Part shown: positions 6,918 through 14,661 of the stretch, piece by piece
Layout: each line of letters begins with the position of its first letter
Position numbering within the stretch: position 1 is the first letter of the stretch
Assembly: GCA_021372575.1 (NCBI GenBank)
Contig: JAJFUE010000135.1
Coordinates: 1-46,714 of the forward strand
DNA length: 46,714 nt
Direction of reading: 5' to 3'
Source: a bacterium
GTDB taxonomy: Bacteria; Sumerlaeota; Sumerlaeia; MVZB01
The notes under the pieces: generated by a model
Seen by the model: the letters and a program-made list of their open reading frames with translations, nothing else
The model's database searches: none
Told to the model about the DNA's origin: nothing
Translations under genes and position numbers: made by a program

Positions 6918-9761
6918 CTACCGTGCTCCCTTCTTCTTTCCATTCTTCTCCACTTCGGCATCTTTCAGGCTTTTGACGATCAGCAACTCATTCCCCCGGT
7001 CATCGATCACCTTGACGGCAATTTGCCCCTCTTCGCCCGCCTCAAACGGATAGCTGACGGTCCCGGCCAGATGATCCCAGACGTTGTCGTCAAACTCCGC
7101 CTTTAACGACCGTTTAAGGCTGTCCCAGGCCGCTGTGCGGGGGAAAAAGACCTGACGGGCATGGAAGCATAGGCCGTTATAGTTCTGGTCCAGCATCCAG
7201 CACGGCACGTCATCCCCCTGCCGGTGGTCGATCTCCATCGTTGCTGGATCGAACACGTCCAGCCCAAGCACCTCGACCTGATATTTCCCGTCCTTATTCC
7301 GCCGCAACTTGATCTCCGGCAACCCGCACACGCTGAATATCTGGCTGGACCGCATATTCTTTAATAGGTCGCCCATCATCAGGTCGGGTGTCGCCTGGAC
7401 ATAGGTGGACGGCACGCCGACTGCCGCCTCGCTATCCTCGACCAGCTTGCGGGCATTCGGCTGGATGGCAAAGCCGATCACGTAAAGATGCTGATACCCC
7501 TTGGCATGTGCCTCACGCGCCGCCTCATAGACCAGCTTCTCGCTGACCGCCCCGTTTTCGGGTCCGAACACGATGGCCACTGTTTTCTGTGAGAACGGAA
7601 GCAGGTTATCGGACTTCTCGACCGCCTCGTTAATGGCATCGTCCAAGGTCACAGTTCCGGCTGCCGTGGCGTCAACAACAGCTTCGGCCGACAGCGAAAG
7701 TGTCTTTGCCGGCAATCGGATATTCCGAAGCGACACCGTCTTTCCGCCGCCAAGGTGTAGAACAGGGCTCTGCCGCAACACTTCCAGCATTCTTTCGAGG
7801 AAAGAAGCATGATCCTCGCCGCCAACCCCGCTGTCCTCTTCCCCGTCACCTTCCCAATCAATCGGGGTCGGTATCGTCGCTTCCACGGAAAAGGGACCCG
7901 TAACACGAACAATGCCGTTTGACATATCAGGCCGATCAAAAAGAATCGCCTCACTAACAGGCTCTCTATTGGCAATGCTTCCTTTGGTGATATATGGGAT
8001 TATGCCGCCTACTTCTTCCCCTCTACGATTTTGTTTTCGACTATATATAAATCCACCGATCGGACCTCTGGTTGGATTTTTTAACTCATAGTAGGAAAAT
8101 GTTGCGGTTAGCAATCGTTGGCGTGTCAAAGCCAAAGGGACGCGGCTCGTATCGATTGCTATCCAACGTCGTCCCCATTGTTCGGCAACATAAGCGGTTG
8201 TTCCACTTCCACAAGTCTGATCCAAAACAAGATCGCCGGGCTCGGTAGTCATTAAAATACATCGTTGTAAGACCTTGTTGCTTGTCTGAACAGCATAGAT
8301 TTTGTCGTTTGGAGCGGAAGTATCACTCCACAAATTCGTTAAAACTGATACCGGAGAATCGCTTAATTTGAGAACGTAACGGATGGTTTCGCCGTCTTCA
8401 TAGGGTTCGATCCTATCCGCCTCAGCGAGACGCTGCATACCTTCTTGATTTGTGAACCAACTATTTCCATCCGGCGGGAAATATGATTTGCCCCTGAATT
8501 TGAACTCGAACAATCCAGATTGGTTCACACCCGCTGGGTATAATGAGATTAGCTGTATTGGTGTTGATCCTGCTGGCAATAGTGAATGGTTCGACATTTC
8601 TTCTTTTGTCATCTTGCGCCGTGAGCCATCAGGCAACTCCACATAATTCCAATGGGAATCACCTTCTACAGACATGAACTCATATAGAGGATTGAATTTT
8701 AGTTTTTCGATGTCTTTTGCATACCAAAGAATGTAATCCGTAACACTTTCTAAGAATTTCGCGCCAAGCGGCATCGTCTTTTTACGGAATGGTATGATTG
8801 AGACAAAGTTTTCGGGTCCAAATATTTCGTCGAGAACTTCTCGCACATGATGCAAATTTTCGTCGCTTATTTGAACGAACATGCTTCCTTTTGGAGTGAG
8901 AAGGTCGCGTGCAACAGAAATATGGTCCCGTAGATAACTCAAGTATGAGTGAATCCCAAGCGACCATGTATCTCTATATGCTTTCACCATTTCGGGTTCA
9001 CGGGTGAAATCTTCATCTTCATTATGCGTCACATCGCGCTTTCGCACGAATGGTTGGAAATTTGAGCCGAACTTGATGCCATACGGCGGGTCCATGTAGA
9101 TCATCTGAACCTGACCGGCGAGCCCCTCATACTCGACCAATGAATTCATCACGACGAGCGAGTCGCCCAGGATCAGCCGATTGACCCAATTGTCCTTGTG
9201 CTCATAAGCCCGGAGGACCTGTTCATGGATCGGGTGCCCCGGATCACCAAACAGATCGAGCATGTCTTCCTGCACGACGCTTTGATGGCTTTTGAAGGTT
9301 TGCAGGATCGCTTGGGTCGATAGCCGCTCATGGACAAACAGAGGAAGCGTGGGGACATCGAAGGAAAGCCGCTCGGCTTTACCCGCCCAGTCCAGGAACG
9401 GTTTGCCCAGCCGCTTCAACTGGCCGACCGCATCACTCAAGCCGGCGACCGTGGCAATAACATGCCCCCTGGCGTCCTTGAAAACGCGCGGCTGATCGAA
9501 TTGATGCGGATCGGGAAGCGCAGCCGCCGCCTCAATGGTCGCCAATAACCACTCGCCAAATTCACGTGCCGGATTCTGGCCATCCCAATCCATCGCCGGC
9601 GACAGGGAGCTGTCATACCGATACGTCTTTGGCGGTTTCTTCTTCCGGAACTGAGCCTGAGTGCCCACCTCCGGCCGCATCAGGTTGGTAGCTTCCGGGT
9701 GCCGATAACTCTTCGCCGCAACCCCGCCCCCATTCCCCGCCCCATTCTTCCGCCTCGCCAT
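6918..9761 (-). CDS. Beta-class site-specific DNA methyltransferase (N6-adenine or N4-cytosine), Mod-like
   Basis: A 947-residue methyltransferase. The catalytic motif IV, DPPYG, is near residue 224 and the SAM-binding motif I, TCGSGTT, is near 516. That order (IV before I) defines the beta class used by type III Mod enzymes. The region between them probably holds target recognition, and residues about 700-947 form an extra domain I do not recognise. The ATG at 9761 has AAGGTGG just upstream. It is first in the operon with the nuclease and the Res-type helicase, and divergent from the OLD gene across 264 bases. Expected role: protective methylation of self DNA. Confidence 0.88.
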   Translation of the reverse strand: MARRKNGAGNGGGVAAKSYRHPEATNLMRPEVGTQAQFRKKKPPKTYRYDSSLSPAMDWDGQNPAREFGEWLLATIEAAAALPDPHQFDQPRVFKDARGHVIATVAGLSDAVGQLKRLGKPFLDWAGKAERLSFDVPTLPLFVHERLSTQAILQTFKSHQSVVQEDMLDLFGDPGHPIHEQVLRAYEHKDNWVNRLILGDSLVVMNSLVEYEGLAGQVQMIYMDPPYGIKFGSNFQPFVRKRDVTHNEDEDFTREPEMVKAYRDTWSLGIHSYLSYLRDHISVARDLLTPKGSMFVQISDENLHHVREVLDEIFGPENFVSIIPFRKKTMPLGAKFLESVTDYILWYAKDIEKLKFNPLYEFMSVEGDSHWNYVELPDGSRRKMTKEEMSNHSLLPAGSTPIQLISLYPAGVNQSGLFEFKFRGKSYFPPDGNSWFTNQEGMQRLAEADRIEPYEDGETIRYVLKLSDSPVSVLTNLWSDTSAPNDKIYAVQTSNKVLQRCILMTTEPGDLVLDQTCGSGTTAYVAEQWGRRWIAIDTSRVPLALTRQRLLTATFSYYELKNPTRGPIGGFIYSRKQNRRGEEVGGIIPYITKGSIANREPVSEAILFDRPDMSNGIVRVTGPFSVEATIPTPIDWEGDGEEDSGVGGEDHASFLERMLEVLRQSPVLHLGGGKTVSLRNIRLPAKTLSLSAEAVVDATAAGTVTLDDAINEAVEKSDNLLPFSQKTVAIVFGPENGAVSEKLVYEAAREAHAKGYQHLYVIGFAIQPNARKLVEDSEAAVGVPSTYVQATPDLMMGDLLKNMRSSQIFSVCGLPEIKLRRNKDGKYQVEVLGLDVFDPATMEIDHRQGDDVPCWMLDQNYNGLCFHARQVFFPRTAAWDSLKRSLKAEFDDNVWDHLAGTVSYPFEAGEEGQIAVKVIDDRGNELLIVKSLKDAEVEKNGKKKGAR

Positions 9762-10025
9762 GTCAGCCCACCTTGATAAAACGATGATTCAATCAACAAT
9801 CGAAGTGCACGCAAATCAACCCTATAGCGAACAGCTCTACGATACATCACCACATCGAAATGTATAGCCCATTCCACAGATCAGCCCAGCCATACCGCAC
9901 GAGACAATTCTTGACAAAGCGGACAGCAAGTGCAAGAAGGATGTCTTTGATTGCGTTGTTTTCCGGATGTTTTTGGTTTGGAAGTGTTTTTTGACGTTGT
10001 TCCAATTTTCTTCCGACGGTGATCT

Positions 10026-12134
10026 ATGAAACTCAAATCGCTCCGTATCGAAAATTTCCGCGCATTCCGCGATCAGGAAATCCAATTCGACGATTACACG
10101 TGCTTTGTGGGTCCAAATGGGGCGGGTAAATCGACAGTGCTTATGGCATTAAATGTTTTTTTTCGCCAAAGTCCCGAACCGAATGTGGATTTAGCAACTC
10201 TTACCCAAGAAGACTTTCATAAAAAAAATACAGACAAGCCCATTAAGATCACCCTTACATTCACGGAATTGACCGGCGAGGAACAAACCGAATTCAAACA
10301 CTACTACCGCCAAGGGCAATTAGTCGTGATGGCGAAGGCCAGTTGGAATTCGTCCACAAATACTGCTCCGGTAACACAACATGGCAGCAGGATGGTAATG
10401 GCAGATTTCGCTGAGTTCTTCGAGGGACTTGAAAACAAAACATCCGTTGCGGATTTAAGGCTAATATTTAATCGCATTCATGGTAATTACCCAACACTTA
10501 CAGCCGCCACTACAAAAGATGCAATGACTGACTCGTTACAGGAGTTTGAAGAAGCACATCCTGATCTATGCGAACTTCGTGATAGTAATGATGAGCTATA
10601 CGGAATAGCAAAGGGAGGAAAGCTCCAGAAGTTTATTCAATGGGTATATATACCCCCTGTCAAGTTCGCCTCTGATGAACAGACCGAAGCGAAGAAAACA
10701 GCTATTGGCCAAATCTTGGAAAAAGTTGTGCGAAGTAAAATTTCTTTTAAAGATGAGATAAATACACTCCGTAGTAAAGTATTTATGGAATATCAGGGGA
10801 TTGTTGACGGAAAGCAGAAGGCTCTTGATGATTTATCAGTGGGGCTATGCAAGAGGCTGCAAACATGGGCTACTCCACAATCGAAGATTGGATTAAAGTG
10901 GTCAAACGATGACAATAACGTCAATATTAAGGACCCCCTAGCACGTGTGCTAGTCGGTGATGATGCTTTCATTGGCAGCTTGACCAGATTAGGACATGGC
11001 TTGCAACGGACATACCTAATTGCAGTTCTTGAAGAACTTGCCAGTCTAACCGCTGAAGGCCAAACTGGTCCTCGATTAATATTGGCGTGTGAAGAACCTG
11101 AACTACATCAGCATCCGCCGCAGCAAAAACATCTCAAGAATGTCTTTGAAGAAATTTCCGAGAAAAACAATCAAGTGATGATTACGACACACAGCCCCTA
11201 TTTTGTTTCGGGGCGAGCATTCGAACACGTAAGAGTAGTTCGTAATCCTGCAAGCACCGGCGAAGCAACAATTGCCAGCACAACTTATGATTTTATTGCA
11301 GCAGAGACAGCCAAGCTGCCGGGAATGACACAGGTTGCAACCACAAAATTTCAAGAAGCTCGGTTGCAGCAGGCATTACAACCAGCTCTCAACGAAATAT
11401 TCTTTTCACCAATAGTCGTCTTGGTTGAAGGATTAGAGGACGTGGCATATTTAACATCATATCTAATAATGAGCGGAAAATGGACTGAGTTTCGCCGACT
11501 TGGGTGCCATATTGTTCCAGTATCCGGCAAAAGCGAACTGCCCCAGGCTATCATTCTGACCAAAGCATTCAAGTTTCCCTGTTTTGTGATTTTCGACTGT
11601 GATTCAAGTTATGTGGAAAAAGCGAATGTTGAGATTCCAGAAACGGAATGCGAGAATTGCAAGAAGTTTTGGTTACAGCGCAAAACCAATGCCGCTGCTA
11701 ATGAAGCTCGGCACAAGCTTGACAATCAAAGGATTTTCAAAGCACTCGGTCATGACGGGGAATCGGCATTTCCGCCAGATACTTTGTGGAAGGATGACCT
11801 CATTGCATGGCGAGACAACATTCATTCTGCCTTGATCGAAGATATTGGGAAATCAGAATTAGAGGGATTTGAGAATCGTGTTCGGGCACAAAGAAGCCTC
11901 CAAGGAGACGGCTCGATTAAGAAGAGCGAGTTGCTAATCGGCTACACGATAGAATTGCTCTACGCCGAAGGAATTCGCTCAACGGTATTGGAAAGAGCTT
12001 GTGATACTATTCTTGCGTTTGCGAAGAAACAAACCGCTATCCCCGATTCAGTTCCCGAATCCGAAATGCCGCCACCGGAATCTGAGGCAACTCAGGCTGT
12101 AGAAGAAGATACGCCCGAACTTAATGCAGTTTAA
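10026..12134 (+). CDS. OLD-family ATPase with TOPRIM nuclease domain
   Basis: A 702-residue protein of the overcoming-lysogenization-defect family. The N-terminal ABC-type ATPase has Walker A GPNGAGKST at residues 29-37, a Walker B region LACEEPELHQHP near 355 and an H-loop TTHSPYFVSG. The TOPRIM domain begins with VVLVEGLED near 463 and has FVIFDCDSS near 522, giving the metal-binding E and DxD residues. The last 40 residues are rich in Pro and Glu. No UvrD/GajB-type helicase follows, so it is a class 1-type OLD rather than a Gabija pair. It starts a plus-strand operon with KTSC and DUF2130 genes. Likely role is nucleic-acid cleavage in phage defence. Confidence 0.88.
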   Translation: MKLKSLRIENFRAFRDQEIQFDDYTCFVGPNGAGKSTVLMALNVFFRQSPEPNVDLATLTQEDFHKKNTDKPIKITLTFTELTGEEQTEFKHYYRQGQLVVMAKASWNSSTNTAPVTQHGSRMVMADFAEFFEGLENKTSVADLRLIFNRIHGNYPTLTAATTKDAMTDSLQEFEEAHPDLCELRDSNDELYGIAKGGKLQKFIQWVYIPPVKFASDEQTEAKKTAIGQILEKVVRSKISFKDEINTLRSKVFMEYQGIVDGKQKALDDLSVGLCKRLQTWATPQSKIGLKWSNDDNNVNIKDPLARVLVGDDAFIGSLTRLGHGLQRTYLIAVLEELASLTAEGQTGPRLILACEEPELHQHPPQQKHLKNVFEEISEKNNQVMITTHSPYFVSGRAFEHVRVVRNPASTGEATIASTTYDFIAAETAKLPGMTQVATTKFQEARLQQALQPALNEIFFSPIVVLVEGLEDVAYLTSYLIMSGKWTEFRRLGCHIVPVSGKSELPQAIILTKAFKFPCFVIFDCDSSYVEKANVEIPETECENCKKFWLQRKTNAAANEARHKLDNQRIFKALGHDGESAFPPDTLWKDDLIAWRDNIHSALIEDIGKSELEGFENRVRAQRSLQGDGSIKKSELLIGYTIELLYAEGIRSTVLERACDTILAFAKKQTAIPDSVPESEMPPPESEATQAVEEDTPELNAV

Positions 12135-12166
12135 TTGTTAGCAATGACTTTCAAAGGAGAAGCGAA

Positions 12167-12379
12167 ATGCTGCGTTCACCCGTTACATCCTCCAACATCC
12201 ATTCGATTGGTTATCACTCAGAATCTGGAACGCTCGAAATTGAATTCCACAGCGGATCGGTTTATGTTTATGCAGGGGTTCCGAAAGGCATATACTTGGA
12301 ACTAATGAGTGCACCATCGCATGGAAAGTATTTCGCTGCGCATATCAAAAATCACTATCCCTATCAAAAAATCAGTTAA
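12167..12379 (+). CDS. KTSC-domain small protein
   Basis: A 70-residue protein made almost entirely of one KTSC domain. It shows the typical pattern V-x-SSNIHSIGY, LEIEFHSGSVYVYAGVP, then YLELMSAPSHGKYF and an ending IKNHYPY. The function of KTSC is not established; the fold is also found at the C terminus of some lysyl-tRNA synthetases. AAAGGAG lies 7 nt before the ATG, and the gene sits 32 bases after OLD and 51 bases before the DUF2130 gene. A role as adaptor or regulator of the OLD protein is inference from position only. Confidence 0.8.
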   Translation: MLRSPVTSSNIHSIGYHSESGTLEIEFHSGSVYVYAGVPKGIYLELMSAPSHGKYFAAHIKNHYPYQKIS

Positions 12380-12430
12380 CTTGAGTATATAGGTTCATTC
12401 TGAAACCAGCTTGAATATGGAGGTTCTCAC

Positions 12431-13948
12431 ATGAATTTGGGTCACGCAATCAAATGCCCAAAGTGTCAGTATGAAATCCCACTATCAGAAGCATTGGGTA
12501 ATCAGATTCAGCAACAAATTCAGGCCGAGCTAAACCAGCGGCTTCAAGATCGTGAAACACAGATTCAGGCAGAACACGATGCTTTGGATGCACGCTCAAA
12601 AGAACTCGATCGCCAACAAGAGCTTGTTGACAAGATGGTGGAAGCGAAGTTAAAGGAAGTAACCAACACGATCAGCAAAGATGCCCGACAAAAAGCCGAA
12701 GAAGAATTCGCACAAAAGCTAGAAGCTGCCAATGACGATTTAAAAGAAAAGAAAGAACGAATCAAGGAATTCCAGAAACGAGAGATCGATTTATCAAAAG
12801 AGCGCGAACGCTTGGCCGAACAACAAGCGGAGCTTGAGTTAGAGATGCAACGGCAACGCGATGCCGTTCGCAAAGAACTCGAATCGGAATACCAGAAAAG
12901 ACAAGATGCTGCTATCACCAAGGCGCGTGAAGATGCTGAGCGAAAAGTTCGTGACGAAGCAAGTCAGCAGATCACGCAAGCCCAAGATGAGCTAAAAGCC
13001 CAAAAGCAACAACTCACTAAGATGAGAGATCAGGAACTGACGCTGCGAAAAGAGAAGCAAGAATTAGAGTCAGCCAAGGAACAGCTTGAATTAGATGTTC
13101 AACGCAGACTTGATGGAGAACGCAAAACCATTGCCGAGAATGCAAAGAAAACAGCAGTTGAGGAACAACGACTAAATTTACGTCAGAAAGAAGACCTAAT
13201 CCAGAAATTACAAGAGCAACTTGGCGAGGCTCAACGACGCATTGAGCAAGGTTCCCAGGAACGTCAGGGGGAAATGTTGGAGGAAGAGTTAATTGATGTT
13301 TTGAGACAGACATTCCCATTCGATCATTTTGAAGAAGTGAAGAGAGGGGCACGGGGCGCTGACGTTATGCAAACCGTGCACAACCTACAGGGAAAAACCT
13401 GTGGGCGAATTCTTTGGGAATCGAAAAATACAAAGTCTTTCGACAAGAATTGGCTGACTAAGCTCAAAAAGGATCAACAGGAAAGCGGCGCTGAAATCTC
13501 CGTGCTGATGACGACGACCATGCCGGCCAACATGGAGCTATTTGGCAATGTTGACGATGTCTGGGTGACTGAATTCAAATCTGCGTTATGCTTATGTTCG
13601 GCTCTTCGGCAAACTTTGATACTGGTCGAGCGTGAGAAGCTGGTCGCCACACACCAGGACGGCCTGAAAGACATCATTTATCAATACATAACCGGGCAAG
13701 AGTTCACTGCGCGTGTGAAAATGATTTACACCGCCTATCAAGGAATGCTGGTTGATCTTGAAACGGAAAAACGTTCGATGCTGCGTATTTGGAAAAGTCG
13801 CGAGAAACGCATAGCTCTCGTGCTTGACAATATCGCCGGAATGCGTGGGGAGTTGGAAGGCATCATGGGCGGTCAACGCGTATTGCCCGAATTTGAACCT
13901 CTGAGCCTTGAAGCGATTGCAGCCGAAACCGCTGATTCGGAGAACTAA
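12431..13948 (+). CDS. DUF2130 coiled-coil protein with zinc-finger-like N terminus
   Basis: A 505-residue protein. It begins with a CPKC pair at residues 9-12, a half zinc ribbon. Residues about 25-280 are a long Glu/Lys/Gln-rich coiled coil. Residues about 290-450 are the DUF2130 domain: GADVMQTV, then RILWESKNTKSFDKNWL and LKKDQ. The Asp followed by the WESKNTK strand looks like a PD-(D/E)XK nuclease core, although activity is not shown. The layout (coiled coil plus nuclease-like core) recalls RmuC-type proteins. GGAGG lies 9 nt before the ATG. Third gene of the OLD/KTSC operon, with no obvious terminator after it. Confidence 0.82.
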   Translation: MNLGHAIKCPKCQYEIPLSEALGNQIQQQIQAELNQRLQDRETQIQAEHDALDARSKELDRQQELVDKMVEAKLKEVTNTISKDARQKAEEEFAQKLEAANDDLKEKKERIKEFQKREIDLSKERERLAEQQAELELEMQRQRDAVRKELESEYQKRQDAAITKAREDAERKVRDEASQQITQAQDELKAQKQQLTKMRDQELTLRKEKQELESAKEQLELDVQRRLDGERKTIAENAKKTAVEEQRLNLRQKEDLIQKLQEQLGEAQRRIEQGSQERQGEMLEEELIDVLRQTFPFDHFEEVKRGARGADVMQTVHNLQGKTCGRILWESKNTKSFDKNWLTKLKKDQQESGAEISVLMTTTMPANMELFGNVDDVWVTEFKSALCLCSALRQTLILVEREKLVATHQDGLKDIIYQYITGQEFTARVKMIYTAYQGMLVDLETEKRSMLRIWKSREKRIALVLDNIAGMRGELEGIMGGQRVLPEFEPLSLEAIAAETADSEN

Positions 13949-14259
13949 AAACAGCGATTTCTCCCCGGATAGCTAACCTTGGGAAAAGAAAGTAATGGAT
14001 AGAAGCTCCAAGAAAAAGCCTAAAAACTGGCCTAAAACGCGGGGCGGATTGGAAGCCGCAAGGCCGCTATGAGATTTTAATCAGGGCCGGGAAAGGGCCT
14101 AGCCGGGCCTGAGAGCCGGGCAAGGGCCGGGGGATCGGGGCAAAGCTCCCCCTCGCCTTAGGATCGCTCCCAAGGGGCGGATTTTCGCCTTGCTTGCCAG
14201 ATGCTTGCCGGGGGATTTTCGGGGAAATTCGGGAGATGGGCTAAGCCCTTTAAAATCAG
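13949..14259. other. Island-chromosome junction, no gene seen
   Basis: These 311 bases between the DUF2130 gene and the tRNA 3' end hold no credible reading frame. The sequence changes here from AT-rich to GC-rich and contains repeated GGGCCGGG-like words and a doubled GCTTGCC. The right attachment site is expected within or next to the tRNA 3' end (14260-14300), but the core cannot be fixed without the left end. Confidence 0.4.
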
Positions 14260-14336
<77 letters not shown>

Positions 14337-14661
14337 TCACGGCCAATACATTTATCGCAATGGGCGGGGTGATGCAAGAGAAAGTTGCGCCGTGATGTGC
14401 GTGCATTTTTCGAGAAGCACCGATTCGCCATTCAAACCCCGATTCGTCGTCCGAATCGGCCCAGCCCGCCATGCCGCGTTTGCCAAATGCGGCATTTCTG
14501 TTTACTCGCGATCGTCATCAAAATTTCGAATCAACATCCGTTTTCGCTCGCATAGGCGCCAATCCCTTTAAATTTCCTTTATATTTCCTCCTCAGGCTGA
14601 TGAAATGGGCAGTCCGGGCGCGTGTTGGCGCACTGGGCGATTCCAACCGAGCGAGCGAATC
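14337..14661. promoter_or_regulatory. Region upstream of leuS with a hairpin, no gene seen
   Basis: These 325 bases carry no credible gene. A hairpin ATGCCGC/GCGGCAT (14471-14495) is followed by TTCTGTTT and could end plus-strand transcription ahead of leuS. I see no T-box features (no specifier stem-loop or antiterminator consensus), so leuS does not look T-box regulated. No promoter could be assigned with confidence. Confidence 0.35.

Larger units (their letters stand above)
1..14259. mobile_element. Right-hand part of a genomic island integrated at tRNA-Arg
   Basis: This stretch is visibly more AT-rich than the rest of the window and holds an XRE repressor, an excisionase-like protein, a RepA-like ATPase, a three-gene restriction-like operon and an OLD/KTSC/DUF2130 operon. 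It stops next to the 3' end of a minus-strand tRNA-Arg gene, the usual site for tyrosine-recombinase integration. No integrase is seen, so it should lie to the left of the window. I saw no second copy of the tRNA 3' sequence inside the window, so the left attachment site is also outside. Element type (integrative plasmid, phage satellite or defence island) is inferred from gene content. Confidence 0.6.

Noticed and set aside
10026-13948. Gabija system (OLD nuclease plus UvrD-like helicase)
   Set aside because: No UvrD/GajB-type helicase follows the OLD gene; the neighbours are KTSC and DUF2130 proteins.
14337-14661. T-box or other riboswitch in front of leuS
   Set aside because: No specifier loop, antiterminator consensus or matching terminator/antiterminator pair is visible; only a simple hairpin is present.
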